Assembly: GCA_024663395.1 (NCBI GenBank)
Contig: JANFAH010000001.1
Span: 4,526,001 to 4,590,000, forward strand
Reading direction: 5' to 3'
Length of the DNA: 64,000 nucleotides
Source of the DNA: Pisolithus tinctorius
Taxonomy: Eukaryota > Basidiomycota > Agaricomycetes > Boletales > Pisolithaceae
The position numbers and the translations under genes are program-made. Positions 1 to 11,640 of this stretch are shown here, one piece after another; position 1 is the first letter of the stretch, and each line of letters opens with the position of its first letter. The notes below the pieces were generated by a model. The model searched no databases. It was not told where the DNA came from and saw only the letters and a program-made list of their open reading frames with translations.

Positions 1-2
1 GA

Positions 3-2384
3 GATAAGGAGTCTCACAAGCAGCATGTCTGAGAAGTCCTCCACTGGCTTCGGCTTCACAGCCTTTATGCAAAGCCGGAGAAGTGCGAGTTCCACTCGGA
101 CTCAGTCAAATACCTCAGATTCCACCTCTCCCCTGCCGGCCTCATGATGTCCAAGGAAAAGGTCCAGACCATCTGCGATTGGCCTGAGCCTCGCAAGGTC
201 AAGGACATTCAGTCTTTCCTCGGATTCGCCAACTTCTACCACCACTTTATCTTTAATTACTCGGACATCGTCATACTGCTGACTTGGCTTACCCGCAAGG
301 GGGCTCCTTGGAACTTCTCTGAGGAGTGCCGCCGGTCATTAAACAACCTCAAGGCCACCTTCACCACCACGCTGGTCTTAACTCATTTCATCCCTGAGGT
401 TCCTATCACCGTCAAGACCGATGCTTTGGACTATGCCATCACCGGCATCCTTTCTATCACCTGCGGCAACAGCCAAATACATCCAGTCGCTTTCTACTCT
501 CGGACCTTGACCGCCCTGGAGTTAAATTATGATACTCATGACAAGGAATTGCTTGCTATATTCAAAGCATTCCGGACCTGGTGCTACTACCTTGAGGGCT
601 CGGCCTCACCGGTCGACGTTGTAACTGACCACAAGAACCTCGAGTACTTCTCCACCTCTAAAGTACTCACCCACTGCCATCCTCGCTGGTCAGAATTCCT
701 TTCTCAGTTTAATATGATCATCAGATTCAGGCCCGGTAAGCTCGGAGCTAAGCCCAATGCCCTAACTAGACGATGGGACGTCTACCCCAAAGAGGGGGAT
801 AGTGGCTATGCCCGAGTGAACCCGCAAAACCTGAGACCGGTTTTCACCCAGGAGCAACTAGCAGTCTCCCTTCACACAACTTACCTAGAGTACCCGGTCT
901 TATGAGCAGTTGCCTTAATGGATGTCGAGAAACTTCATAATGATATCCTGACCACACTGCCGGATGACCCAGTCTCACAAATCTGCCTGTCTGACATGTC
1001 AGATCCCCGGTGGTCGGTAGATGACACTGGTTTCCTTCGCCTCGATGGAAGGATCTACATGCCGGACTCAAACGACCTTCGCCTTAGGGTCTTGCACCTC
1101 AAGCATGACCACCCCCTGTCTGGCCACTTCGGCCAAAATCGCACACTGGAGCTCATACGGCGTGAATATACCTGGCCTGGCCTCAGGACCTTCATCAATG
1201 ACTATGTCCAGTCTTGCACGGCCTGTGCTCGGGCTAAGGTTCCCTGCCATCAGCCTTACGGTCTCCTCAAGCAACTTCCGGTACCGGAGAAACCATGGAA
1301 TTCCATCTCTATGGATTTCATCAAGCAGCTTCCGGCCTCAACCGGCTTCATGGCCATCCTCGTTGTAGTTGACCGGCTTTCCAAGCAGGCCATATTCATC
1401 CCCACCCATGACACCATAACAGCCCCAGAACTCGCCAAACTATTCCTACTCCATGTCTTCTCAAAGCACGGAGTACCGGCCCATGTAACCTCAGACCGAG
1501 GCTCGGAGTTTGTCTCTCATTTCTTCCAGTCGCTTGGTAAGGCTTTAGACATGTGCTTACACTTCACCTCGGGCTACCACCCTGAAGGGGATGGCCAGAC
1601 TGAAAGGACCAACCAGACCCTAGAACAATACCTCCAAGTATACTGCAACTACCAGCAGGATAATTGGGCCAACCTACTACCTTTGGCTGAGTTCGCTTAC
1701 AACAATGCCCCTAGTGCTACTACTGGTGTTTCACCCTTCTTTGCTAATAAGGGCTATCACCCTAACATCTCAGTGTACCCGGAGCGTGACCTCACCTCCA
1801 CTCGGGCTCGTGACTATGCAGTCGACTTAGACTCACTGCATCAATACCTACAGGAGGAAATGACCCTCGCACAACAGCGCTACCAAGGACCAGCTGATGC
1901 CAAACACATGCCAGCTCCGGACTTCAAGGTTGGTGACCAGGTATATGTGAAAGCCAAATACTTCCGGTCTACTCAGCCTTCCAAGAAGCTCTCAGAGAAA
2001 AACCTTGGGCCGTATCCGGTCATAGCTCAGGCCAGTACCCACTCATTCACACTGCGCCTGCTGGACTCAATGCACGCAGTACATCCAGTCTTCCACGTTT
2101 CCCAACTCGAGCTGGCCATCCCTAACACCATCCCGAACCGGACTCAACCACCACCCCCACCAGTCGAGGTCAACGGCGATCTAGAGTTCGAGGTAGCAGA
2201 AATCCTCGACTCTAAGGTCGACCGGCGTCGCCGGTGTTGGCTTCAATACCTAGTCCGGTGGACCAGCTATGAGGGGACCGATGAAGAGACCACTTGGGTA
2301 CTTGCTACAGAGCTGGACAATGCGTCTGAACTCGTACAAGAATTCCATTCTCACTACCCCAGTAAACCCGGCCCATACCAATGA
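3..2384 (+). pseudogene. pol: Element A pol: RT thumb, RNase H, integrase, chromodomain
   Basis: One frame runs from base 3 to the stop at 2382-2384, interrupted by TGA at 30-32 and 903-905. Element B has tryptophan at the second site; the first is consistent with CGA to TGA. RNase H shows a TDA motif near 418, HDKELLAI near 538 and VVTDHKNLEY near 615. Integrase follows with an HH-CC zinc domain (about 1100-1230), the catalytic block SMDF near 1312, SDRGSEF near 1493, and HPEGDGQTER near 1580. The last 65 codons (about 2170-2370) form a chromodomain with LVRW and ETTWV. Chromodomain integrases are thought to steer insertion to modified histones. Apart from the two stops the frame is clean, so this is a recently inactivated copy. 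Confidence 0.92.
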
Positions 2385-2564
2385 GGACCAGTCTCAACTG
2401 GCCTCAGTCTCTGTTTCTGTTTCTATCGTTATCTAGTGTTCCTTTTGATCCCTTACTTACTTTGTTTTCTCTTTCTTGTTTTCTCTTACTGTACTATAGA
2501 GAACCGCACACCGGACACTGGACACATGACATTCGCAGAAGCCTACAAGATCCTATGCTACGGG

Positions 2565-3602
2565 CTACTTGGCCTCGGCCATGGCCTCATCCACCCCTTT
2601 GGTCTCCTCCTCTCCATCCTCGCCATGGGCTTTCAGCCACCCGCCCTCCTCGCACAGCTCGTCGGAATCGAGCTCAGATGAGCCCAAGTCCGAGGGGGAC
2701 ACCGCCATCCTGAAGCTGTAGGACTTGTCGAGCATCGCCTCGAGCGCGTTGGCGATCCTACCAGAGTTCTTGGCCACAGCCTCATGGGCCTCGAAGAGAC
2801 CCGCCAGGTTGTTTGTGATAAGCCCAGCAATGTCGATCAAGCGCTCGAGCTTGTCTTCCAAGCCCGAGAATGCTGCCACACCGGGCTCCCTTGGTCTGCT
2901 CCCACCGGTCTCGCCTTCATCGATGTCCAGCACCTCCAGCGACTTGTCGACAGCCTTCGTCTTCTTCTTACTTGGCCCAGGCTCTGGCATCTCTTCATTG
3001 GCCTTCCACTTCTTCCCTTTGTCGGCCTTGATCTTGGGACCAGCCTCGGCGTCCTTGCCATCCCCGGGCCACTGGCATTTACCTTTCGACTGATTGCATC
3101 GCACACAGGCAACATGCTTCTTGTTGCTGTCTATGACAAACTTGCAGATGACTTGAGCGCGGGCGCAGCGAGTACAGCTGAAAAGGAGGTTAGAAGGAAA
3201 ACGCGCACCAGATCAAAAATATACTCACCCAGGGTCCATTACCACCCGTTTCACTTCACTCCCGGCCTCACCACTAGTACCAGCCTCATCACCTTTGCCA
3301 GCCCCGGCCTTACACTTATGCTCAGCCTCCCATTTCTCCTCCTCTTCACGCGCCTTCTTCTCCTTGGCCTCCCTCTCTGCCCTCTCCTGTGCTGCTCTCT
3401 TGGCCTCAAGCCGAGCCTGCTCCTCCTGTCGGGCTTGTTCAGCCGCCTTTCGTCGCTTGCTCTCCTTCGCCTTGGCCCTCATCGTCTCTTCCTCGTCGTT
3501 GGTGTTGTACTTGATGGCGTCTTCCGACACCTGGGACCAGTTGATCATGACTCGGCCTTCGTTGTTGTTATCAGCGGAGACGATTGGTCGAGAGTTGGAC
3601 AT
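2565..3602 (-). CDS. Antisense accessory gene of element A: coiled-coil protein with Zn2Cys6-like cluster (two exons, intact)
   Basis: Exon 1 is 3602-3229, a 51-bp GT-AG intron spans 3228-3178, and exon 2 is 3177-2565, giving 328 residues with no stop. The start is the ATG at 3602-3600 because the B copy begins at the same point. After about 35 residues containing WSQV comes a K/E/R/A-rich helix of about 80 residues (probable coiled coil). Directly after the splice site is a six-cysteine cluster of spacing C-x2-C-x6-C-x12-C-x2-C-x6-C, which fits the fungal Gal4-type binuclear zinc consensus. A lysine-rich linker, a predicted helix and an acidic tail follow. The gene converges on pol, ending 180 bp past the pol stop. 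Related copies sit in the same place in elements B and E. DNA or RNA binding is an inference; the function is unknown. Confidence 0.8.
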
Positions 3603-3726
3603 GATGGTTAGGATGAGAAAGAAAGATGCAAAGGGCTTAGTGGGCCACAAGTATCATTTTTTCAAACTCAGCTGATTTTCGGACTCAGCCTGCCGCTCTC
3701 GCAGGGGTCTCATGGGTTCAACCCCT

Positions 3727-3739
3727 AAGAGGGGGATAC
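3727..3739 (+). promoter_or_regulatory. Polypurine tract of element A
   Basis: AAGAGGGGGATAC lies immediately before the 3' LTR, where plus-strand DNA synthesis is primed in LTR retrotransposons. The same tract is seen next to the LTRs of B (reverse complement at 13747-13760) and G (30313-30325). Confidence 0.8.
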
Positions 3740-4263
3740 TGTCATAGCCATGCCTCGACTCCAGCCAGACTCGGCCTCGTGCTCACTCAGTCCGGCCTCG
3801 GCCTCACCAATCCCGTATCTCCAGTTGGTCTAGCATGGTAGACACTGCTTTGCAGTGTCTGTCATTCCAGTTAAACCCTGCCTGGTCCTGTCCCCGGTCC
3901 ATCTGTCCTGGTCTCTGCTACCTTAGTCATACGTTAGTAATCCTTGTCTTACCAATCCTCTTAGCAATCCTTGCGAGACCGGCATTACCGGTCTCCGTAC
4001 TATAGTTGTTTCTAGTATATAAGCTTGTAGATACTTGGCCTGTAGACCTCAGTCTGAAATCAACAAAGTTAACCTTGATAACCCCGCTTCGGCCTCGGAC
4101 TTGGACTGAGACCCATGCAAGGGAATAGCGCTGTATCCTCAGTCACTAAGTCCAATCAGTCCAATCATCTGAATCTTCAACTCCCCTTCTGATCCCGACC
4201 CCTTGGTCTCACGCCCGCTTCGGCCTCCGGTCCAGTCTCAACCCAGACATCCTGTACTTGACA
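3740..4263 (+). repeat. 3' LTR of element A (family 1, 524 bp)
   Basis: The LTR starts TGTCATAGCC and ends CTTGACA, so TGTCA/TGACA form its terminal inverted repeat. A TATA box (TATATAAG) is at 4016-4023, about 250 bp before the end. Other copies are 13222-13746, 19876-20383 and the split copy 47637-58699. Confidence 0.9.
4016..4023 (+). promoter_or_regulatory. TATA box of the family-1 LTR
   Basis: TATATAAG sits at the usual U3 position and is kept in the other family-1 LTRs. It probably drives the genomic transcript. Confidence 0.55.
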
Positions 4264-5117
4264 AGAAGGGGGAATGTCTTCTGCTGGATCTTGCAGTAAG
4301 AAGGCAAGATGCATGTCATACTCATCATGAATGTGATCAGGGAGGCTGGAGAACAGTAGACTATGCTGCAGCTGTCACAATGTGGGAAGAACGATGGACA
4401 AGACTGGAATAAAGACAGTGCAGGGAGCAGGGAGGAATGATCCATATGCTTCATCAACCAGGGAGACTGAAATGACCACATAAGACCTTTCTAACCGAGT
4501 GACAGACCTGAGGCAACCAAAGAACGTCCTTCTGGAAGTCATACTGACAAGGAGAACATGCTGACCAAGCTGCATGGGATGAGATGGGGCTGACAACGAC
4601 AGGATGAACCAGGGGGCTTCAGGACAGAAGCTGGTGGGAACACCTGGCAGATATATGTAGCCACTGTCTCTAGCAAATGAGACAAGTGAGATGATCAATG
4701 AAGAGGCAGCCATGATTGATGGACTTAGCAAAATGAGCATCTGATGGATGGAGTGCTGTAGAAACATGTAGGGTGTGAGGATCCTCTCCAAATTTGGAAG
4801 GAAGAATCGTGGGGCTGAGCACTTTAAGCAAGTGTGAGAACAGAGTCGATATCTTTGGAAATGGTGGAGATACAATGAAAACTGGAATGCTGTACATGGG
4901 CACTAAAAACCTTTAATGTGTGCTTAACTTGCTTCCTCTTTTCTCTTTAGCACTGACGACTCGTTCTTGTGCAAAGGATGACTGTTAACATCCAGCAGTC
5001 TTTCTATGCATGAGGCCTCTAGTCTTCATCTGCATGGCATGGGCATTGTGTGCAACTTGTCGATGAGTTAGGCAGAGTCAGCTGTAACCATGTCCACAAC
5101 ACTTTTGGTGTGTGACA
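4264..5117 (-). repeat. K1: partial copy of the 1.85-kb LTR-like repeat K
   Basis: It matches the second half of the full copy K2 (8180-9032). Its right end, GTGTGTGACA, abuts family-3 integrase sequence at 5118 (CCGGTTC). Its left part is cut off by element A and lies outside the window. Open frames inside it are also open in K2, but I do not recognise a product. Confidence 0.75.
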
Positions 5118-6458
5118 CCGGTTCAAGCTGGGATACGTGGAAGACTGGGGTACAGTGGGCATAGAGTCTGGTAAATGCAGGGTAAATGAGTGAGAACTGG
5201 CCTGGGCTATTATGGGGTAGGGCCCAAGGTTCTTCTCACTCAGTTTCTTGGAGGGCCAGGTCGACCAGAAATACTTGGCTTTTACATAGACACTGTCGCC
5301 CACCTTGAAGTCTGGGGCTGGCATATGCTTAGCATCTGCCAGTCCCTGGTAGTGTTGCTGGGCGAGAGCCATTTCTTCATGGAGGTACTGGTGCAGTGAA
5401 TCTAGGTCAACTGCATAATGACGAGCCTGGTTGGATGTGAGATCATGCTCAGGGAAGACTGAGATATTAGGGTGGTAGCCCTTATTAGCGAAGAAGGGTG
5501 ACACTCCGGTCATAGCACTGGGTGCATTGTTGTAAGCAAACTCAGCTAATGGTAGTAACTTGGCCCAGTTATCCTGTTGGTAGTTACAGTAGACATGGAG
5601 ATATTGTTTGAGGGTCTGGTTGGTGTGCTCTGTCTGACCATCCCCCTCTGGGTGATACCCAGAGGTGAAGTGTAGACACATGTCTAGAGCTTTACCTAGA
5701 GACCAGAAGAAGTGGGATACAAACTCTGATCCCCGGTCTGAGGTTACATGGGCCAGTACACCATGCTTAGAGAACACGTGCATGAGGAAGTGCTTGGCGA
5801 GCTCAGGGGCTGTGATTGTGTCATGAGTAGGTATGAAGATGGCTTGCTTTGAGAGCCAGTCAACCATGATGAGGATGGTGGTAAAGCCAGTTGAGGCTGG
5901 GAGTTGCTCTATGAAATCCATCAAGATGGAATTCCATGGCTTCTCTGGCATGGGGAGCTGTTTGAGCAGGCCATAAGGCTGGTGGTGGGGTACCTTGGCC
6001 CAGGCACAGGTAGTACAAGACCAGACATAGTCCTTGACAAATGTCCTTAGGCTGGGCCAAGTGTATTCATGCCAGATGAGCTCTAGAGTTCTGTGCTGGC
6101 CGAAGTGGCCAGATAAAGGATGATCATGTTTAAACCTCAAGACATGAAGGCCAAGGTCATTAGAGTCCAGTACATAGATTCTTCCATCTAGACAGAGGAA
6201 GCTGGTGTCATCAACTGACCACCAGGAATCTGATGTATCTGAGAGCTGGACTTGGGCAACCAGGTCTGAGGGTAGGGCTGAGAGAATATCATTATGCAAC
6301 TTCTCCACATCCATCAGTGCAACAGCATGTAGGACTGGGTATTCAAGGTAGGTGGCACACAGGGAGGTGGCTAGCTGTTCCTGCATGAAGACTGGTCTGA
6401 GGTTCTGTGGGTTGACCCAGGCATAGTTGCTATCCCCCTCTTTGGGGTAGACATCCCA
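5118..6458 (-). pseudogene. pol: Element H integrase (chromodomain lost)
   Basis: The long open frame 6386-5118 keeps the zinc domain (HFGQHRTLELIWHEY, TCAWAK), catalytic DFIEQLP, SDRGSEF and HPEGDGQTEH. A TGA separates it from RNase H at about 6460, where A has CGA. Repeat K1 cuts the frame at 5117 before the chromodomain, and the open frame runs on about 30 codons into K1 (to 5019). Confidence 0.88.
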
Positions 6459-7182
6459 TCATCTAGTCAGGGCATCAGGCTTAGTGCCGAGTTTACCAGG
6501 TCTGAACCAGATAACCATATTGAACTGGGACAGAAACTCAGACCAGCATGCTTGGTGCCAGGTCAATACCTTTGAGGTGGAGAAGTACTCCAGGTTCTTG
6601 TGATCAGTGACAACATCAACTGGTACTGCAGAACCTTCCAAGTAGTGCTGCCATGTCCAGAATGCCTTGAAGATCACAAGCAATTCCTTATCATGGGTGT
6701 CATAATTTAGCTCTGGGGCTGTCAGGGTACAAGAATAAAATGCAACCAGCTGGATTTGACCATCACCACCAGTGATGGACAGAATACCAGCTATGGCATA
6801 GTCAGATGCATCAGTCTCAACAGTAATAGGAGCTTCTGGGGACAAGTGAGTTAGGACCAGGGCAGTAGTGAAGGCCTGCTTGAGTTTGTTGAAAGACTGG
6901 TGGCACTTGTCAGAAAAATTCCAGGGAGCACCTTTGCATGTCAACCAGGTTAGAGGTACCACTATGTCCAAGTAGTTAAAAATAAACTGGCAGTAGAAAT
7001 TGGCAAAGCCCAGGAAGGACTGAATGTCCTTTACCTTCCAGGGCTCAGGCCAGTCGCAGATAGCTTTGACTTTCTCTGAAGACATGGTAAGGCCAGCCAG
7101 GGACAAGTGGTAACCCAAATATTCCACAGGGTCCAAGTGGAATTCACACTTCTCTGGTTTGGCATACAGGCCATGCAACCGG
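6459..7182 (-). pseudogene. pol: Element H RT thumb and RNase H
   Basis: The frame covers YAKPEKCEFH, the SFLGFANFY motif of the RT-RNase H connection, ETDASDYAI, HDKELLVIF and VVTDHKNLEY. Its upstream part is separated by K2 and continues at 9033. It ends in a TGA where A has CGA. Confidence 0.88.
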
Positions 7183-9032
7183 TGTGAGTCAAAGTGTGGA
7201 ATGCTGGTGAAAACCAAACAAATCCAACACAAAAGACAAATAAGAGCAAGTGGTGGTTTGCCTCTGTGGAACCTGGAGTGCAGAGAAATCTAAATGTGGG
7301 GGAGACTTCAAGTAGAGGTGCTCCTGGCACAAGTCATCAACAAGTTTCACAGGAGTAGATGAATGGATGATGACTGAGGAGGGGATGCTGAACAGAGTGA
7401 AGGTGTTCAGCCGAAAGTACTTGGGGGTAATGGACCTTGATAGAATATGCTCCTTGCACAAGTCGATGATGAGTTATGCAGGAGTGGGGGGGATGACTAA
7501 GACTGCTGACTAAGAGGAAGCTTCAGATGATGAAGGATGGCAGATAGACTCTTCCGAATGAGCCTCAACTACCAAGTATACAAATGATGACAGATAGACC
7601 CCTTTGTGGAGCCTCAACTGTCGACAATGAGATATGCTGAGCTGAGCTGAACTGACTGCTGGATTGCTTCTGATTGCTTGCTGGTAGCTAAGTACATGGG
7701 GGTTTATATACTGTGGGGGGGAGCCACAGCTTGTGACAAACAAGGCACAAACACTTGGTAAGTAATGAGTAAGGACTGAGTAATCATGATGAGTAAGCAA
7801 GAAATGAAAAGTAAGCAAGCAAAGAAGATTGGTAAGTATTGGCAATGAACGAGTCAAGGATAGTCAAAATATCACAAAATGAGTCAAATAGAATCAGAAA
7901 CTGAGTAAGCGCACTGATATCACATTAGGGGGTGGCGATGCAAGTTAGATCTCGGCAGAGACATCTCTAGATCCAAAGACAGCATGACAGATGGATGGTG
8001 TTTCCAGATAGGGAAGTATTAATTCCAGAATTGAAGGGCATGAGTCAGGTGTCAAAGGGGGCTAGGGCATTGGGGGTCTGTGGGGCAATGAGAGCATACG
8101 TGATTGCATCTCCCACCCTTCCATCCTCTCAGCGAAGTTAACAAAAACTTCATGGATGGGGTTCTGATGGAGGAGGAGGAGAAGGGGGGATGTCTTCTGC
8201 TGGATCCTGCAGTAAGAAGGCAAGATGCATGTCATACTCATCATGAATGCGATCAGGGAGGCTGGAGGACAGTAGATTATACTGCAGCTGTCGCAATGCG
8301 GGAAGAATGATGGATGAGACTGGAATAAAGACAGTGCAGGGAGCAGGGAGGAATGATCCATATGCTTCATCAACCGGGGAGACTGAAACGACCACATAAG
8401 ACCTTTCTAACCGAGTGACAGACCTGAGGCAACCAAAGAACGTCCTTTTGGAAGTCATACTGACAAGGAGAACATGCTGACCAAGCTGCATGGGATGAGA
8501 TGGGGCTGACAACGACGGGATGAACCAGGGGGCTTCAGGACAGAAGCTTGTGGGAACACCTGGCAGATATATGTAGCCACTGTCTCTGGCAAATGAGACA
8601 AGCGAGATGATCAATGAAGAGGTGGCCATGATCGATGGACTTAGCAAAATGAGCATCTGATGGATGGAGTGCTGTAGAAATGTGCAGGGTGCGAGGATCC
8701 TCTCCAAATTTGGAAGGAAGAATCGTGGGGCTGAGCACTTTAAGCGAGTGTGGGAACGGAGTTGATATCTCTGGAAATGGTGGAGATATGACGAAAACTG
8801 GAATGCTGTACATGGGCGCTAAAAACCTTGAACATGCGCTTAACTCTTTTCCTCTTTCCTCTTTAGCACTGATGACTCATTCTTGTGTGAAGGATGACTG
8901 TTAATGTCTGACAGTCTTTCTACACATGAGGCCTTTAGTCTTCATCTGCATGCTTGGGCATTGTGTGCAACTTGTCAACGAGTTCAGCAGAGTCAGCTGT
9001 AACCATGTCCACAACACCTTTGGTGTGTGACA
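7183..9032 (-). repeat. K2: full copy of the 1.85-kb LTR-like repeat K
   Basis: It starts TGTGAGTCAAAG and ends GTGTGTGACA on the + strand, so read on the minus strand it has TG...CA ends. A TATA box with a typical leader lies on the minus strand near 7700. It splits the H reverse transcriptase between 7182 and 9033, with CCGG on the left and CTGG on the right (a 4-bp duplication with one change, or a 5-bp one sharing an A). I read it as a long solo LTR. Its 186-codon minus-strand frame (8707-8150) is partly open in K1, but I cannot name it. Confidence 0.7.
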
Positions 9033-9765
9033 CTGGAGCCAGTGAAGAACCTCCCAGATGTGCTGCTTGTGTGAAGACTCATCTCTGGAGTAGATTAAGA
9101 TGTTGTTGAAGTAGACAATGATGCAGACATCTAGCATATCTGCAAAGATTGAATTGACAAACTGCTGGAAGGCAGCCAGGGCATTGGTAAGACCGAACAG
9201 CATCACCAACCACTTGTAAGACCCATAGCACATTCTGAAGGCAGTTTTCCACTCATCACTGGGTGCAATCCAGACGAGGTGGTACATGTGCCTTAAGTCA
9301 ATCTTGGTGTAGATTTTGGCATGACTAGGGGAGTCAAGTAGATCAGATATTAGTGGTAGGGGATACTAGTCTTTCTTGGTGAGCTTGTTAAGGCCCCAGA
9401 AGTCAACACATAACTGGAGTGAGCCGTCCTTCTTTTTTATGAAAAGGACCAGTGCAGCATAGGGGGAAGAAGTGGGCTGGATGAAACTGGTAGTCAGGTT
9501 TTTGGTGATGAACACCCAGAGAGCTTGCAGCTTGACTGGGGATAGTGAGTAGATGGTTCCTACGGGTGGTGTAGTACCTTCTTCCAATTCAATCTTAAGG
9601 TCGTACTCCCAGTGTGGCGGGAGAGTAGAAGCCTTGGCTTTGCTAAAGATGTCAGCAAAGTCATGGTAGTCCTTTGGTACACCAGCCAGGTCTGGTGGAG
9701 GACCAGTAGAAGTAGACTGGGCCAGGACTGGGTCCAATGGGCATAGATGAAGTTGGAATTGGGTA
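9033..9765 (-). pseudogene. pol: Element H reverse transcriptase, N-terminal half
   Basis: The frame shows YHDFADIFSKAKA, the LSPVKLQAL block, KKDGSLQLCVDF (RT motif), a stop at about 9367 and then [12 protein letters not shown] and [11 protein letters not shown]. The catalytic box reads YFNN instead of YLDD (near 9110), so both metal-binding aspartates are lost. The enzyme cannot work. Confidence 0.85.
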
Positions 9766-11341
9766 CAGTGGCTCACAAAATTGTCCCAATGTTTCCATGT
9801 GTTTCATTAATTGTAGTGTAGCAAGTGAACTATCATTATTGAGTCCAAGGTGTTGGTGGATGGATCAAAGCAGCTGGTCATGGCTCTCTGATGAGCCATA
9901 TTACACAATATTTGGAGAGAAACTGATGACAGAATACCCAAATGAAAATGAGAGCTCATTGGGACAATTATGTAACTTTGTGATATACTGGAGATGTAGT
10001 CCTTGGGAACACATATAAAACATGGTGAGAAGCTCACCAATGCTTACATAATGTATTACATGGTCTACTGAATGATTTGTCAACAAACAAACAATGCCAA
10101 ACAGTGATTTTGCACCCCTAAGCCTCCTTGCTGTAACACAAGTCAAGAAATCACCATTCTGGCTCATCAGGGACATTCTGGCAGGGCAACCTCAGCAAAT
10201 GCTGGTGTACACTAGTATAATCAATAGAATATGCTATCAGCACCATTGGTCTCTTCAGAAACCTGATGGAAGTCATTTCCTGCACTGTTTCCCCACCAAT
10301 GCCCCATGTGTCCTGGAACTAATAAGCACTGTGAGAGCTGAGGATGATGTGGAGGTCCAATCTGGCATTCATCCTATCATAAACAAAACCAGTCATCCAC
10401 TAACTACTACATCACAGCTGAAGAAAAGCTTGCCTGAAGGCTCAGGTGAAGCACAACTCTCCTGGGCACTCCCAATATCATGGGAGGGTTGGCCAGACTG
10501 TACTCTGAGCTGAACTGGGGATCACTGGGAGGGAGTTATTTGGTCATATATGACTAAAGGAAATATCCAGTGCCAAATAGAAGGCCAGGAATGTGCAACC
10601 TGGTAGCTCAGTAGCATATCCCTATCATGGTACCTGGAGTGAGAGAGGGTTTAGCTTCACCCTGACTTCTATACCAGTTTCCCCTTCACAGAAATGCACT
10701 AGTTAATGGGTGATTGGTTTGTTTATGATAGGATGAATGCCAGATTGGACCTCCACATCATTCTCAGCTCTCACAGTGCTTATTAGTTCCAGGACACATG
10801 GGGCATTGGTGGGGAAACAGTGCAGGAAATGACTTCCATCAGGTTTCTGAAGAGACCAGTGGTGCTGATAGCATATTCTATTGATTATACTATAGTGTAC
10901 ACCAGCATTTGCTGAGGTTGCCCTGCCAGAATGTCCCTGATGAGCCAGAATGGTGATTTCTTGACTTGTGTTACAGCAAGGAGGCTTAGGGGTGCAAAAT
11001 CACTGTTTGGCATTGTTTGTTTGTTGACAAATCATTCAGTAGACCATGTAATACATTATGTAAGCATTGGTGAGCTTCTCACCATGTTTTATATGTGTTC
11101 CCAAGGACTACATCTCCAGTATATCACAAAGTTACATAATTGTCCCAATGAGCTCTCATTTTCATTTGGGTATTCTGTCATCAGTTTCTCTCCAAATATT
11201 ATGTAATATGGCTCATCAGAGAGCCATGACCAGCTGCTTTAATCTGTCTACCAATACCTTGGACTCAATAATGGTAGTTCACTTGCTACACTACAATTAA
11301 TGAAACACATGGAAACATTGGGACAATTTTGTGAGCCACTG
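9766..11341. mobile_element. Foldback (long-TIR) Tc1/mariner-like element, TSD TA
   Basis: The element starts CAGTGGCTCACAAAATTG and ends with the exact reverse complement. It is flanked by TA at 9764-9765 and 11342-11343, as for the Tc1/mariner group. The arms (about 9766-10405 and 10697-11341) are nearly identical inverted copies of about 640 bp around a centre of about 290 bp. The same protein-like frame therefore appears on both strands (10176-9901 and 10931-11206), differing at the last residue. No transposase motif was seen, so it is probably non-autonomous. It interrupts H between the protease and RT regions. Confidence 0.85.
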
Positions 11342-11343
11342 TA

Positions 11344-11640
11344 GATCCCTCTAGCTTGCAAGCATGTACATATGCAGCTGCATTGATCAGGGCGATAGGG
11401 GGAGCTTTCAGGGGGGTGTGAACTGGTGAGTTGACAGATGGTACAGATGGTGTGGGGCTGGGGTTGGTTTGGTCAGGTAGACCAGGATTGGGAAGACCAG
11501 TTAAGACTGGTGTGGCAGGGGGTGTTGACTGGGTTGGCATTCCTCCTGTAGATGTCCAGAAAGTTAGACTGCTCAATACCCAATCAATCAATGGATTGTA
11601 GCGGGTGAGCCAGTCATGTCCAAGGACTATCTTACATTCA
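11344..11640 (-). pseudogene. pol: Element H protease C-terminal remnant and linker
   Basis: It aligns with the end of the B protease: GHDWL, the W-V-L-S-S-L-T-F stretch, a proline-rich linker and INAAAYVHACKLEG. The DSG active site and the gag zinc knuckle are absent because of a deletion at about 11641. Confidence 0.75.

Larger units (their letters stand above)
1..4263 (+). mobile_element. Element A: 3' part of a family-1 chromovirus (Ty3/gypsy)
   Basis: The element runs in from before the window, so gag, protease and most of reverse transcriptase are missing here. Visible in order are the RT thumb, RNase H, integrase, chromodomain, an antisense accessory gene, a polypurine tract and the 3' LTR (3740-4263). 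It is inserted in repeat K1; the five bases after the LTR (AGAAG, 4264-4268) are the likely 3' copy of the target duplication, but the 5' copy is outside the window. It is closely related to element B (13222-20383). CpG is still frequent, so A is one of the younger insertions. Confidence 0.9.

Noticed and set aside
844..1071. Minus-strand open frames over pol of A (also 1068-1274, 1256-1438)
   Set aside because: Shadows of the pol frame; no motifs, and pol codon structure explains them.
2725..3611. Plus-strand frames of 122 and 275 codons opposite the accessory gene of A
   Set aside because: They are the complement of the spliced Zn-cluster gene, whose structure is confirmed by B; composition is shadow-like.
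8150..8707. Long minus-strand frame in repeat K2 as a real protein
   Set aside because: It is only partly kept in K1 and K4 and has no recognised domain; kept as a note within the repeat.
10094..10513. 139-codon frame in the left arm of the foldback element
   Set aside because: It crosses from the inverted arm into the centre and has no transposase motif; probably chance.
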